Below are positions 30,450 through 39,762 of a DNA stretch of 64,000 bases, piece by piece. Each line of letters starts with the position of its first letter. Within the stretch, counting starts at the first letter, position 1. The notes under the pieces are model-generated. The model ran no database searches. It saw only the letters and a program-made list of their open reading frames with translations, and was not told where the DNA came from. Origin of the DNA: Rhodobacter capsulatus (lineage in GTDB: Bacteria; Pseudomonadota; Alphaproteobacteria; Rhodobacterales; Rhodobacteraceae). The position numbers were made by a program, and so were the translations under genes. The stretch lies in the NCBI RefSeq assembly GCF_003254295.1, contig NZ_QKZO01000005.1, positions 124,001-188,000 of the forward strand. Reading direction: 5' to 3'.

Positions 30450-31508
30450 TCAGGGACGGCTTTCCACCAGTTCCGAGGTTCCCGCGACCTCGGTCACCTG
30501 CCAATAGCGCCCCCGGTCGCCAAGCGTGTCGAAAAGCTCGGCCCCGGTGCCGGTCATCAGCACCTGCGCGGGCAGGGCGCAGATTTCATCATAAAGCGCC
30601 GCCCGCCGCCCGGCATCCAGATGCGCGGCGACTTCATCGAGCAGCAGCACGGTGTTTTCCCCGGCAAGCGCCCGGGCATTGGCGAGCAGCAGCGAAATCA
30701 GAAGCGCCTTTTGCTCGCCGGTCGAGCATTGATCGGCCGGGATCGCCTTTTCCGCATAAACAGCCGTCAGATCGACCCGATGCGGGCCCTCAAGCGTCCG
30801 CCCGGCCGCCATGTCGCGCCGCCGTCCCTCGGCCAGCGCCGCGGCCAGATCCTCGGGCCCCTCCTGGGTCAGCCCCAGATCCGCCGCTGGAAAGGCCGTC
30901 GCCGCGCCTCTCTGCGCCGAAGCCAGTTGCGCCAAAGCCTGCCGCCGATGCCCGGTCATCAACGCCCCGGCCTCGGCCATCCGGGCCTCAAGCGCCGCAT
31001 ACCAGGCCGCATCGCGGATCTCGTCCTTCAAAAGCCGGTTGCGTTCGCGCATCGCCTTTTCATAGGCCAGCACCGCTTCCGCATGGGTCGGAAAGAACGA
31101 CAGCGTCATCCGGTCCAGAAACCGCCGCCGCCCCTCGGCCGCCTCGATCCAGAGCCGGTCCATCGCGGGCACCAGCCACAGAACCCGCAAGAGCCGCCCC
31201 AAAGCCACCTGCGCCGCCGCCTTGCCGTCGATCAGCACCTCGCGCGACGACCCGGGCAGGGCCGAGGTCTCGATCTCATCCGCCGACAGCGTCGCGCGGA
31301 TCTTCCAGCCGACCTGTTCCTGCCGCCGGATCAGCTCCTCGGCCGAGGCGCGGCGCAACCCCCGCCCGGGGGACAAAAGCGACACCGCCTCCAGCACCGA
31401 GGTCTTGCCCGCCCCGTTCGGCCCGTAAAGCGCCACCGGCCGCGCATCGACCGCCAGCACGGCACGCCGATGCGAGCGGAACTGCAAAAGCGTCAGATCC
31501 CGCAGCAT
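30450..31508 (-). CDS. recF: DNA replication and repair protein RecF
   Basis: RecF is an SMC-like ATPase that helps load RecA at gaps. The 352-residue protein has Walker A GPNGAGKTS at 30-38, VSLLSPGRGLRRAS, the ABC-type signature STGEQKALLISLLLANARAL near residue 269 and Walker B VLLLDEVAAHLD near 297. It lies between dnaN and gyrB in the classic bacterial order, about 46 bases after dnaN and 80 before gyrB. Confidence 0.95.
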   Translation of the reverse strand: MLRDLTLLQFRSHRRAVLAVDARPVALYGPNGAGKTSVLEAVSLLSPGRGLRRASAEELIRRQEQVGWKIRATLSADEIETSALPGSSREVLIDGKAAAQVALGRLLRVLWLVPAMDRLWIEAAEGRRRFLDRMTLSFFPTHAEAVLAYEKAMRERNRLLKDEIRDAAWYAALEARMAEAGALMTGHRRQALAQLASAQRGAATAFPAADLGLTQEGPEDLAAALAEGRRRDMAAGRTLEGPHRVDLTAVYAEKAIPADQCSTGEQKALLISLLLANARALAGENTVLLLDEVAAHLDAGRRAALYDEICALPAQVLMTGTGAELFDTLGDRGRYWQVTEVAGTSELVESRP

Positions 31509-31554
31509 CGCGGCCCTGCTTTTTCTTGGTCCAAATACGCCCTTGCCGCCTGCG

Positions 31555-32673
31555 TCACACGCGCATCGGCATCACGACATAGACCGCCGAGGTGTCATTG
31601 CCCTCGCGCATCAGCGTCGGATCGCCCGAGGAGTTGAACAGGAAGACCGCATTCTCCCGATCGACCTGCGAAGCGATCTCCAGCAGATATTTCGCGTTGA
31701 AGCCGATCTCCAGCCGTTCATCGGCATAGGCCACGGCCAGTTCTTCCTCGGCGGCGCCCGCATCGGGGGCGTTGACCGAGAGCACCAGCCGGTCTTCATC
31801 CAGGCTCAGCTTCACCGCGCGCGAGCGTTCCGAAGACACCGTGGCCACCCGGTCCACCGCCTTGGCGAATTCCTGCGCATCCACTTCCAGACGGCGGGAA
31901 TTCCCCATCGGAATGACGCGGGTATAATCGGGGAAGGTGCCGTCGATCACCTTCGAGGTCAGGGTGATTTCCGGCGTCGCAAAGCGCACCTTGGTTTCCG
32001 AAACCGAAACCGCGATCTGCGCCTCGTCATCATCCAGAAGCTTGCGCAGCTCGTTCACCGTCTTGCGCGGCACGATCACGCCCGGCATTCCGGCGGCGCC
32101 TTCGGGCAGCGCCGCGTCGATCCGCGCCAGCCGGTGCCCGTCGGTTGCGACGCAGCGCAGCGCCGGGCCGTCTTCGCCGGTCGCCACATGCATGTAGACG
32201 CCGTTCAGGTAATAGCGCGTCTCCTCGGTCGAGATCGCGAATTTCGATTTGTCGAAGAGCCGCTTCAGCACCCCCGCCTTGGCGGCGAAATTCGCGGTAT
32301 ATTCCGACGAGGCCATCACCGGGAAATCCTCGCGCGGCAAGGTCGCCAGGTTGAAGCTCGAGCGCCCGGCCATCACCGAAAGCCGCCCCGCCGCCGCATC
32401 ATCCGACAGCTGCACCAGCGAGCCATCGGGCAGCTTGCGCACGATCTCGTGCAGCATCACCGCCGAAACGGTGGTCGCGCCCGCGCGTTCGACCTGCGCC
32501 GGGGCCTTGTCCACCACCTCGATATCCAGATCGGTGGCGCGGAAGGACACGGTCGAGCCTTCCGCCTCGATCAGCACGTTCGCCAGGATCGGAATGGTGT
32601 TGCGCCGCTCGACAACGGACTGGGCCTGAGACACCGCCTTGAGCAGGGCGGCGCGTTCGATGCTGATCTTCAT
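31555..32673 (-). CDS. dnaN: DNA polymerase III beta subunit (sliding clamp)
   Basis: The ring-shaped processivity clamp for DNA polymerase III. The 372-residue protein starts at 32673 (MKISIERAALLKAV), since GAGGAA lies six bases before this ATG; the ATG two codons earlier falls too close to it. Three clamp domains are visible. Typical motifs are ERRNTIPILANVL near residue 21, CVATDGHRLA near 173 and the C-terminal VYVVMPMRV, where partners bind near the hydrophobic cleft. It follows dnaA by 103 bases. Confidence 0.97.
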   Translation of the reverse strand: MKISIERAALLKAVSQAQSVVERRNTIPILANVLIEAEGSTVSFRATDLDIEVVDKAPAQVERAGATTVSAVMLHEIVRKLPDGSLVQLSDDAAAGRLSVMAGRSSFNLATLPREDFPVMASSEYTANFAAKAGVLKRLFDKSKFAISTEETRYYLNGVYMHVATGEDGPALRCVATDGHRLARIDAALPEGAAGMPGVIVPRKTVNELRKLLDDDEAQIAVSVSETKVRFATPEITLTSKVIDGTFPDYTRVIPMGNSRRLEVDAQEFAKAVDRVATVSSERSRAVKLSLDEDRLVLSVNAPDAGAAEEELAVAYADERLEIGFNAKYLLEIASQVDRENAVFLFNSSGDPTLMREGNDTSAVYVVMPMRV

Positions 32674-32776
32674 ATCCATTCCTCGCCGGTTCCCGGGGGC
32701 GGCAAGGTAACATGCCGCCGCGCCGGAACAAGATTTTTCCGGACATTCCGCCGCTTTGCGCGGGGCGTCAAGGGCT

Positions 32777-34150
32777 TCAGGATTCCATCAACCGCTTCAA
32801 GAGCCCGATATCCTCGGCCAGTTGCCGATCGGTCGCCATCAGCTCGTCGATCTTGCGGATGCCATGCATGATCGTGGTGTGATCGCGGCCGCCGAAGCGC
32901 CGCCCGATTTCGGGCAGCGAACGCGTCGTCAGATGCTTCGACAGATACATCGCCACCTGCCGCGGCCGGGCGATGGTGCGCAGCCGCTTCGGCCCGATCA
33001 TGTCCGACAGACGAACGTTGTAATGCTCGGCCACCTTGCGCTGGATTTCCTCGATCGTCACGCGACGGTCCGAGGCGCGCAGGATATCGGCCAGACATTC
33101 CTGTGCCAGATCAAGGGTGATCTCCCGCCCGACCAGCGAGGCAAAGGCGAACAGCCGCGTCAGCGCGCCTTCCAGCACGCGCACGTTCGTGGTGATCCGA
33201 TGCGCGAGGAATTCCAGCACGCCCGAGGCCACGATGAGCCCCGGATTGCGGGCGGCGTGGATCTCGGTCTTCGTCTGCAGGATGCCCAGACGCAGTTCGT
33301 AATCGGTCGGATGCAGATCGACGACCAGACCGCATTGCAACCGGCTCTTGATCCGGTCCTCGAGGTCCTTGATTTCCCCCGGCGCGCGGTCGGCGGAAAT
33401 CACGATCTGCTTGCCCTGATCGACCAGGGCATTGAAGGTGTGGAAGAATTCTTCCTGCGTGCTGTCCTTGCCGGCGATGAACTGCACGTCATCGACCATC
33501 AGCACGTCGACCGAGCGGAACAGCTCCTTGAAATCCATGATCTGCCGGTCGCGCAAAGCCTGCACGAAGCGGTACATGAACTGTTCGGCCGAGAGGTAAA
33601 GCACCCGCAGCTCGCCGTGCTGGGTTTGCAGCTCATGCGCGATCGCATGCATCAGGTGGGTCTTGCCCAGCCCGACGCCGCCATACAGAAACAGCGGGTT
33701 GAAGGTCACCGGACCGCCCTCGGCGACGCGGCGGGCGGCGGCATGGGCCAGCTCGTTCGGCTTGCCGACGACGAAGCTGTCAAAGGTGAAGCGGGCATCC
33801 AGCGGCGCCCCGGGAAGGTCCTGATCGTCGCTGACCCGCGCGGTCTTGCGCGCCGGGGCAGGGGCCTTTTCCGGCACCGGACGGGCTTCGGGCGCGGGCA
33901 TCGGACGGCCCTCGGGCACGCGGATCGCCACCCGTTCGACCGCCAGACCGGAGTTGCGCAGCTCGCGCAGAATCGGTTCACCATAATTGCGCGAGACCCA
34001 GTCGCACATGAATTTCGTCGGCGCCTCGAAGGAAACGATGCCGTCCGACAGCTCGATCAGCTGCAGGGGCGCAATCCAGGTGTTGAAATTGGTCCGGCCG
34101 ACGGTCCTTTGAAGTTCATTGCACACCTGCCCCCAGAGTTCGTTCGTCAT
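32777..34150 (-). CDS. dnaA: Chromosomal replication initiator protein DnaA
   Basis: DnaA binds DnaA boxes and melts the origin. The 457-residue protein, started at 34150 (MTNELWGQVCNELQ), has the N-terminal DnaB-interaction domain (1-80) and a proline-rich linker (81-115). The AAA+ domain carries Walker A GGVGLGKT at 157-164, VLMVDDVQF near 214, and the arginine-finger region. The C-terminal helix-turn-helix has the DnaA signature GGRDHTTIMHGI near 425. A GGAAAAAG ribosome site precedes the chosen ATG; 12 bases earlier another ATG lacks one. It heads the dnaA-dnaN-recF-gyrB run. Confidence 0.97.
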   Translation of the reverse strand: MTNELWGQVCNELQRTVGRTNFNTWIAPLQLIELSDGIVSFEAPTKFMCDWVSRNYGEPILRELRNSGLAVERVAIRVPEGRPMPAPEARPVPEKAPAPARKTARVSDDQDLPGAPLDARFTFDSFVVGKPNELAHAAARRVAEGGPVTFNPLFLYGGVGLGKTHLMHAIAHELQTQHGELRVLYLSAEQFMYRFVQALRDRQIMDFKELFRSVDVLMVDDVQFIAGKDSTQEEFFHTFNALVDQGKQIVISADRAPGEIKDLEDRIKSRLQCGLVVDLHPTDYELRLGILQTKTEIHAARNPGLIVASGVLEFLAHRITTNVRVLEGALTRLFAFASLVGREITLDLAQECLADILRASDRRVTIEEIQRKVAEHYNVRLSDMIGPKRLRTIARPRQVAMYLSKHLTTRSLPEIGRRFGGRDHTTIMHGIRKIDELMATDRQLAEDIGLLKRLMES

Positions 34151-34600
34151 GTCTTTTTCCATCAGCGTTTCGTACCGACACTTGCCACACAGCACTTAAC
34201 CCCCGGCCTTGCGGCGGGGTCGGGAATGAAGACATGCCGAACACCCGGCTGAACCGGTGTCGGCATAACCTGCCAAACCGGAGCATCTGCTCCCATTTGA
34301 AACGGATCACATCCTGAGCTCGAAGCTTACGGCTTCTTATCGTACGGCAGCACAGGGCCCCGCTTCGACCGTCGGATGCGTCTTGTCCCCCAAGACGACG
34401 TGAATCGCCCCGTGACGCTAGCAAGGCGGCGAGGGCTTCTGCAACCGAACTTCGCGCTTGACGCCCACTTTCCCCAAATCGAATCTGTCGCCCCCTTCGC
34501 GGGGGGTAATACTATTGCCAAGGCATTGAAATGAAAGAAATAAAACGGCGCCCCGAAGATGGGGCGCCGTTCATGAAGATTAATTTCCGAGATCGGAAAA
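34151..34600. other. 450-base gap between dnaA and rpsT: hairpin-rich leader, no DnaA boxes seen
   Basis: No convincing coding frame or DnaA box (TTATCCACA-like) is visible. The gap holds a bulged hairpin at 34234-34266 (ATGCCG, bulge, ACACC paired with GGTGT and CGGCAT), a 7-base-pair hairpin at 34379-34397 (CGTCTTG and complement), and the rpsT terminator at 34536-34570. The dnaA promoter and long leader must lie here. It is not called as the replication origin. Confidence 0.6.
34536..34570 (-). terminator. Intrinsic terminator after rpsT
   Basis: A 10-base-pair GC-rich stem (34545-34554 with 34561-34570, loop GAAGAT) is followed on the minus strand by TTTATTTCTTTC. It lies 31 bases after the rpsT stop. 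Confidence 0.9.
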
Positions 34601-34867
34601 TCAGTTCGACAGGGCCTTCACGCGCGACGAGAGACGCGACATTTTGCGGGCCACGGTGTTCTTGTGCAGCACGCCTTTGGTGATGCCACGCGCCAGTTCG
34701 GGTTGCGCGGCTTCAAGGGCGGCCTTGGCCACACCGGCGTCGCCCGAGGCGATCGCTTCTTCGACCTTGCGCAGGAAGGTGCGAATGCGCGAACGGCGGG
34801 CTTTGTTGATGTCGTTGCGACGCTCGTTCTGACGAGCGCGTTTTTTGGACTGGGGCGTGTTGGCCAT
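34601..34867 (-). CDS. rpsT: 30S ribosomal protein S20
   Basis: S20 binds 16S rRNA early in small-subunit assembly. The 88-residue, very basic protein has the standard N-terminus [19 protein letters not shown], the helix [18 protein letters not shown], and the C-terminal [20 protein letters not shown]. It is transcribed alone, with an AT-rich stretch (TATATATA near 34893-34902) about 30 bases upstream that may serve as the promoter -10 area, and a strong terminator downstream. rpsT next to dnaA is a common alphaproteobacterial arrangement. Confidence 0.97.
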   Translation of the reverse strand: MANTPQSKKRARQNERRNDINKARRSRIRTFLRKVEEAIASGDAGVAKAALEAAQPELARGITKGVLHKNTVARKMSRLSSRVKALSN

Positions 34868-34980
34868 GTTTCCCTATTCCCGGGCTGAAGCGAATATATA
34901 TAGCGCAAAGCCCGGTCGTCCCAGCGAACCGGATGATTCTAGCCTGAGCGGGCTTCACGCGCATGTAACGGCGGTCCTTA

Positions 34981-35016
34981 GGCCAAAAGGGGCGTGAAGG
35001 AAAGCCCCTTTCGGCC
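34981..35016 (-). terminator. Terminator after the enoyl-CoA hydratase gene
   Basis: Immediately after the stop codon, an 8-base-pair stem (34986-34993 with 35104-equivalent arm at 35004-35011) with outer GGCC arms (34981-34984, 35013-35016) can form. On the minus strand the descending arm is GCCCCTTTT, giving a terminator-like end. Confidence 0.65.
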
Positions 35017-35793
35017 TTATTTGTCGGTGAATTGCGCCGGGCGCTTTTCGGCAAAGGCGGCCATGCCTTCCTTTTGGTCTTCGGTGGCGAAAAGCGCATG
35101 GAAGACCCGGCGTTCATAAAGCACGCCTTCGCGCAGGGTGGTTTCATAGGCGCGGTTGACGCAATCCTTGGCCACCATCGTGGCGATCGCCGATTTCGCC
35201 GCGATCTTGCGGGCGGTGGCCAGCGCCTCGGGCACAAGCTCGGCCAGCGGCAGCACCCGGCTGACAAGGCCCGACCGTTCCGCCTCGGCGGCGTCCATGA
35301 ACCGGCCGGTCAGATGCATTTCCATCGATTTCGACTTGCCGACGAAACGGGTCAGCCGTTGCGTGCCGCCGATGCCCGCGACGACGCCCAGATTGATCTC
35401 GGGCTGACCGAATTTCGCGTTCTCGGCGCACAGGATGAAATCGCACATCATCGCCAGTTCGCAGCCGCCGCCGAGCGCATAGCCCGCCACCGCCGCGATG
35501 ATCGGCTTGCGGGTGCGCAGGATCGCATCGCCTTCGGTGCCGAAGAAATCCAGCTTGAACATGTCGACAAAGCTCTTGTCGGCCATTTCCTTGATGTCGG
35601 CGCCCGCGGCAAAGGCCTTGTCCGAGCCCGTCAGCACGAAGCAGCGCACCGCCGGATCGGCGTCCAGCAGCTTCAGCGCCTCGGCCAGTTCCCCCAGCAG
35701 CTGCGAATTGAGCGCATTCAGCGCCTCGGGCCGGTTGAGCCGTATCAGCGCCACGCCGTCTGCGATCTCCACGATCAGGGTCTGGTATGACAT
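35017..35793 (-). CDS. Enoyl-CoA hydratase (crotonase family)
   Basis: Hydrates trans-2-enoyl-CoA to 3-hydroxyacyl-CoA in fatty-acid and amino-acid breakdown. The 258-residue protein shows the crotonase oxyanion-hole segment [11 protein letters not shown] near residue 60 and [19 protein letters not shown] near 99. [21 protein letters not shown] near 132 completes the site. Both catalytic glutamates (in GGCEL and PEINLG) are present, supporting a true hydratase rather than a catalytically different crotonase relative. It could use the crotonyl-CoA made by GcdH, though the genes are far apart. It has its own terminator. Confidence 0.93.
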   Translation of the reverse strand: MSYQTLIVEIADGVALIRLNRPEALNALNSQLLGELAEALKLLDADPAVRCFVLTGSDKAFAAGADIKEMADKSFVDMFKLDFFGTEGDAILRTRKPIIAAVAGYALGGGCELAMMCDFILCAENAKFGQPEINLGVVAGIGGTQRLTRFVGKSKSMEMHLTGRFMDAAEAERSGLVSRVLPLAELVPEALATARKIAAKSAIATMVAKDCVNRAYETTLREGVLYERRVFHALFATEDQKEGMAAFAEKRPAQFTDK

Positions 35794-35874
35794 GGGATTC
35801 CCTTTGCTGATGATGGATCAGAGGTATCAGTCAGGGGGCGAAACTCAACCGGGCGCCGCGCAATTGCCGCTGCG

Positions 35875-36720
35875 TCACTTCTGGCAGGCGGGGCAGAAAT
35901 AGCTGGAGCGCCCCGATTGCACGATGCGCTTGATCGGCGTGGCGCAGGCGGGGCAGGGGTCGTCCTCGCGGTCATAGACGCGGAAGCTGTGCTGGAAATA
36001 GCCAAGCTCCCCATCCGCCTGCCGATGATCGCGCAAGCTCGATCCGCCCGCCTCGATCGCCTCGGCCAGCACCTCGCGAATGAGCGGCACGAGCCCCGCC
36101 AGCCGCGCCGCCGCAATCCGGTTCGCCGCCCGGCGCGGGTCGATGCCCGCGCGAAAGAGCACCTCCGACACATAGATATTGCCCAGCCCGGCCACGACAT
36201 GCTGATCCAGCAGCGCGGTCTTGATCGGGCTTTTGCGCGATTTCAGCGCCTCGACCAGATAGGCCTCGTGGAAGTCATTGCCGAAGGGTTCCGGGCCCAG
36301 CCCGGACAGAAGCCAATGCGCGGCCTCGCGGTCGGTGCGCACCAGATCCATCGCCCCGAACCGCCGCGCGTCGTTGAAGGTCACCCGGGCGCCGCCCTCC
36401 ATGTGCAGCACCACATGGTCATGCTTTTGCGCCGCCGGATGATCGAGGTGAAAATCGCCCAGCATCACGCCGGAGACCAGCATCCGCCCCGACATGCCCA
36501 GATGGATTAGCAGGCTCTCCCCGGTCGAAAGATCGGCGAGGATGTATTTCGAGCGCCGCCGCAGCAGCGTCACCCGGGCCCCGGTCAGCCGCTCGGCCAT
36601 GGCCTCGGGCAGGGGCCAGCGCAGGTCGGGGCGGTTCACCTCGGCCCGGTCGATCACCCGCCCCTCCATCGCGGGGGCAAGGCCGCGTCGGACCGTCTCG
36701 ACCTCGGGCAGTTCGGGCAT
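35875..36720 (-). CDS. mutM: Formamidopyrimidine-DNA glycosylase (MutM/Fpg)
   Basis: Removes 8-oxoguanine and other oxidised bases and nicks the site. The 281-residue protein starts with the catalytic N-terminal [14 protein letters not shown] (Pro2 is the nucleophile, Glu3 essential), which fixes the start at 36720. It has GRMLV, the helix-two-turn-helix, and a C-terminal zinc finger C-x2-C-x16-C-x2-C ending CPACQK. The open frame continues far upstream but is only a shadow over ubiE. It is divergent from ubiE with 75 bases between. Confidence 0.97.
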   Translation of the reverse strand: MPELPEVETVRRGLAPAMEGRVIDRAEVNRPDLRWPLPEAMAERLTGARVTLLRRRSKYILADLSTGESLLIHLGMSGRMLVSGVMLGDFHLDHPAAQKHDHVVLHMEGGARVTFNDARRFGAMDLVRTDREAAHWLLSGLGPEPFGNDFHEAYLVEALKSRKSPIKTALLDQHVVAGLGNIYVSEVLFRAGIDPRRAANRIAAARLAGLVPLIREVLAEAIEAGGSSLRDHRQADGELGYFQHSFRVYDREDDPCPACATPIKRIVQSGRSSYFCPACQK

Positions 36721-36736
36721 TTTCGCTCCTGTCGCA

Positions 36737-36764
36737 TTGTCATGGCTGAAACCGACCCTATAAG
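36737..36764 (+). promoter_or_regulatory. ubiE: Sigma70-type promoter for ubiE-ubiB
   Basis: TTGTCA (36737-36742) and TATAAG (36759-36764) are separated by 16 bases; each hexamer matches the consensus in five of six positions. This puts transcription start near 36771, about 25 bases before the ubiE ATG. It is the best consensus promoter noted in the window. Confidence 0.65.
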
Positions 36765-36795
36765 GAGGGGGACAGTTCAGGATCGGCAAGGGCAG

Positions 36796-37548
36796 ATGAG
36801 CACGGATCAGACCAAGACGACTCATTTCGGGTTCCAGACGGTGAACGAAGAGGCCAAGGCCGGCATGGTCCATGGCGTCTTTTCGCGCGTGGCCTCGAAA
36901 TACGACATCATGAACGATCTGATGAGCATGGGCATCCATCGGATCTGGAAGAATGCGATGATGGACTGGCTGGCGCCGCGCCCCGAGCAGAAGCTGCTCG
37001 ATGTGGCGGGCGGCACCGGCGACATCGCATTCCGGTTCCTCAAACGCGCCAAGGGCTCGACCGCGACCGTCTGCGACATGACGGAATCGATGCTGATCGA
37101 GGGCCAGAAACGCGCCGATGCCGAGAACATGGCCGCGCGGCTGAATTGGGTCGTCGGCGATGCGATGGATCTGCCCTTTGAATCCAATACCTTCGACGTT
37201 TACACGATCTCGTTCGGGATCCGCAACGTCACCCGCATTCCCGATGCGCTGGCGGAAGCCTACCGGGTGCTGAAACCGGGTGGGCGGCTGATGGTGCTGG
37301 AATTCAGCCAGATCCCGAACGATCTGATGCAGGCGGTTTATGACGCCTATTCCTTCAACGTGATCCCGGTGATGGGGCAGGTCGTGGCGAATGACCGCGA
37401 CAGCTACCAATATCTGGTCGAGTCGATCCGCAAGTTCCCGAACCAGGAGCTTTTTGCCTCGATGATCCGCGAGGCTGGCTTTAGTCAGGTGAAATATCGC
37501 AATCTTTCCATGGGTATCGCGGCGCTGCACTCGGGCTGGAAGGTGTAA
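36796..37548 (+). CDS. ubiE: Ubiquinone/menaquinone C-methyltransferase UbiE
   Basis: Adds the C-methyl group to the demethylated quinone ring using S-adenosylmethionine. The 250-residue protein starts at 36796 ([14 protein letters not shown]) after AAGGG; an in-frame ATG at 36742 overlaps the promoter and is rejected. It has [22 protein letters not shown] near residue 24, the SAM site [13 protein letters not shown] near 66, and motifs [20 protein letters not shown] typical of UbiE. It is followed after one base by ubiB, its pathway partner. Confidence 0.96.
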   Translation: MSTDQTKTTHFGFQTVNEEAKAGMVHGVFSRVASKYDIMNDLMSMGIHRIWKNAMMDWLAPRPEQKLLDVAGGTGDIAFRFLKRAKGSTATVCDMTESMLIEGQKRADAENMAARLNWVVGDAMDLPFESNTFDVYTISFGIRNVTRIPDALAEAYRVLKPGGRLMVLEFSQIPNDLMQAVYDAYSFNVIPVMGQVVANDRDSYQYLVESIRKFPNQELFASMIREAGFSQVKYRNLSMGIAALHSGWKV

Positions 37549-37549
37549 T

Positions 37550-39073
37550 ATGCGCGGCCCGCACAATCTGTGGCGGCTGATCCGCACGGGGGCGACCTTC
37601 GAGCGGACCGGCGCCATGCGCGTGGCGCTGGAAGCGATGGAGGCGCCGCCGCGGCTGCGCCTTGTCGCGCGCATCATGGGCTGGCCGTTCAAATGGCTGG
37701 GCTATGCGGGCGATCCCGCGCTGCCGCCGGTGACGCGGGCGATCACCGCGCTTGGCCCCGCCTATATCAAGCTCGGTCAGGTGCTCTCGACCCGTCCCGA
37801 CGTGGTGGGCGAGGAGCTGGCCGATCAGCTGCGCGTGCTGCAGGACCGTCTGCCGCCGTTTGACATTGCGCTGGCCAAGGCGACGCTGGTCGAGGAATTC
37901 GGCCGTCCCTTCGACGAGCTCTTCTCCGAGTTTTCCGAGCCCGTCGCGGCGGCTTCGATCGCGCAGGTGCATTCGGCGCGGCTGCTCGAGACCGGCGAGA
38001 AGGTGGCGGTCAAGGTGCTGCGCCCGGGCATCGAAAAGGCCTTCAAGCGCGACATCGACGCCTTCCATTTCGCCGCGAACATGATCGAGCGGCTGTCTCC
38101 GGCCTCGCGGCGGCTGCGGCCTTCGGATGTGATCAAGCATTTCGAAGACCTTGTGGCCGGGGAACTGGATCTGCGGCTGGAAGCGGCGGCGGCGTCGCAA
38201 TTCGCCGCCAATACGGAAAAGGATGCGGGCTTCCGCGTGCCGCTGCCGGTCTGGTCGCTGTCAAGCCGCCGGGTGATGGTGATCGACTGGGCCGAGGGCC
38301 TGCCGATGGGCGACCCGGACCGGCTGAAGGCGGCGGGCCATGACGTCACCGCGATCGGCACCCGGGTGTTGCAGCTGTTCCTGTCCCATGCGCTGCGCGA
38401 CGGCTATTTCCACGGCGACATGCATCAGGGCAACCTGAAGGTGGCGGAAAACGGCGACATCATCGCCTTCGATTTCGGCATCATGGGCCAGATCGACCAA
38501 TACACGCGGCATGTCTATGCGGAAATCCTGATGGGCTTCATCCATCGCGATTACCGCCGGGTGGCCGAGGTGCATTTCGAAGCGGGCTATATCCCCCCCG
38601 ATCAGGACGTGGTGCAATTCGCCCTCGCCCTGCGGGCGGTGGGCGAGCCGATCTTCGGAATGAATGCGAAGCAGATCTCGATGGCGCGGCTTCTGGCCTA
38701 TCTTTTCGAGGTGACCGAGCGTTTCGGCATGGCGACGCGGACCGAGCTGATTCTGCTGCAGCGCACGATGGTGGTGGTCGAAGGGGTGGCGCGCTCGCTC
38801 AACCCCGGGATCAACATGTGGGAAACCGCGAAGCCGGTCGTGGAAAGCTACATCCGCGAGAATGTCGGGCCGCGCGGCATCCTGCGCGATCTGACCCGCA
38901 CGGCGCGGGTTCTGGGCCGGTTCGGGCCGCAACTGCCCGAGCTGATGCAAAAGGCGCTGGAACGTCAGGTGCAGCCCGAAGCAAAGCCCGAGCCGAAAGC
39001 GGCTCAGGCGCTGGGCGCGGTCAGTGCGGTGCTGATTCTGGCGGCGGGCGTTGCGCTCGGCCTGCTGATCTGA
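37550..39073 (+). CDS. ubiB: Ubiquinone biosynthesis protein kinase UbiB
   Basis: UbiB is an atypical protein-kinase-like ATPase needed for ubiquinone synthesis. The 507-residue product has the ABC1/ADCK KxGQ motif ([14 protein letters not shown] near residue 70) and the alanine-rich loop [13 protein letters not shown] near 140. [10 protein letters not shown], the catalytic-loop-like HGDMHQGN near 288 and DFGIMG near 306 follow, with a C-terminal hydrophobic helix ([14 protein letters not shown]) anchoring it to the membrane. The stop abuts the end of the convergent flgD gene with no gap. Confidence 0.96.
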   Translation: MRGPHNLWRLIRTGATFERTGAMRVALEAMEAPPRLRLVARIMGWPFKWLGYAGDPALPPVTRAITALGPAYIKLGQVLSTRPDVVGEELADQLRVLQDRLPPFDIALAKATLVEEFGRPFDELFSEFSEPVAAASIAQVHSARLLETGEKVAVKVLRPGIEKAFKRDIDAFHFAANMIERLSPASRRLRPSDVIKHFEDLVAGELDLRLEAAAASQFAANTEKDAGFRVPLPVWSLSSRRVMVIDWAEGLPMGDPDRLKAAGHDVTAIGTRVLQLFLSHALRDGYFHGDMHQGNLKVAENGDIIAFDFGIMGQIDQYTRHVYAEILMGFIHRDYRRVAEVHFEAGYIPPDQDVVQFALALRAVGEPIFGMNAKQISMARLLAYLFEVTERFGMATRTELILLQRTMVVVEGVARSLNPGINMWETAKPVVESYIRENVGPRGILRDLTRTARVLGRFGPQLPELMQKALERQVQPEAKPEPKAAQALGAVSAVLILAAGVALGLLI

Positions 39074-39751
39074 TCAGTCGGGCTCGCGCAGCGCCGAGAT
39101 CGACCCGGTCGAGATCGTGGCGCCCCCGGCCAGAACCAGAACCGCGCCATCGCTGGTGCCCTGGGCTTCGATGACCCGGTTGTACGTCTCGATCGGGTCG
39201 GTCGACACCAGCTTGCCGTTGTCATAGCTTTCCAGCTCGAACGTGTAGCTGCCGGCCGGAAGCGCGTTGCCCTCGGCATCGGTCCCGTTCCATTCGAGCG
39301 AATCGCTCGACACCGGAATCGTGTAACGCGACACCTCGTTGCCCGCGGCATCGCTGACCACCACCGTGGTGGCATCGGCGCCCTTGACCGGGTTCGGCGA
39401 GATCGTCACCGGATGGGTGCCGTCGAAATAGCCCGGCGATTCCGAACGGGCCTCCATGCCCACCCAATTGGCATATTCGCTCATCCCCATCACGCCCATC
39501 TGCGTGGCGAGGCTGGTCAAGAGGGTGTTCGTCTTCACCTGCTGTTCCACCTGCGAGAAGGTGGCCAGCTGCACCGCGTAATCGGCGCTGTCCATCGGGC
39601 TGGTCGGATCCTGGTTCGTCATCTGCGTCGTCAGCAGCTTCAGGAACATCTGATAATCCGAATTGACGCTCGTCGCGGTCGAGGAGGAGGTGCGCGAGCT
39701 GCTCGTGCTGCTCGTGTTTGACGACGTATTGGTGTTGGAAACGGTGGTCAT
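39074..39751 (-). CDS. flgD: Flagellar hook-assembly scaffold protein FlgD
   Basis: FlgD caps the growing hook and is removed after hook completion. The 225-residue protein has a serine/threonine-rich N-terminus (residues 1-30), the conserved export and cap segment DYQMFLKLLTTQMTNQDPTSPMD near residue 32, FSQVEQQVKTN, and a beta-rich cap domain (VTISPNPVKGA, PAGSYTFELESYDN). It lies 11 bases after fliK on the same strand, so they form one unit. This start matches the consensus N-terminus. Confidence 0.93.
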   Translation of the reverse strand: MTTVSNTNTSSNTSSTSSSRTSSSTATSVNSDYQMFLKLLTTQMTNQDPTSPMDSADYAVQLATFSQVEQQVKTNTLLTSLATQMGVMGMSEYANWVGMEARSESPGYFDGTHPVTISPNPVKGADATTVVVSDAAGNEVSRYTIPVSSDSLEWNGTDAEGNALPAGSYTFELESYDNGKLVSTDPIETYNRVIEAQGTSDGAVLVLAGGATISTGSISALREPD

Positions 39752-39762
39752 GGGGCTCTCTT

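Noticed and set aside
34151-34600. Replication origin between dnaA and rpsT
   Set aside because: No DnaA-box cluster or AT-rich unwinding element is visible. Proximity to dnaA alone is not enough.
35875-37692. Extended N-terminus for mutM
   Set aside because: MutM activity needs Pro2 after the initiator Met of MPELPE, which fixes the start at 36720; the extension is a shadow of ubiE.
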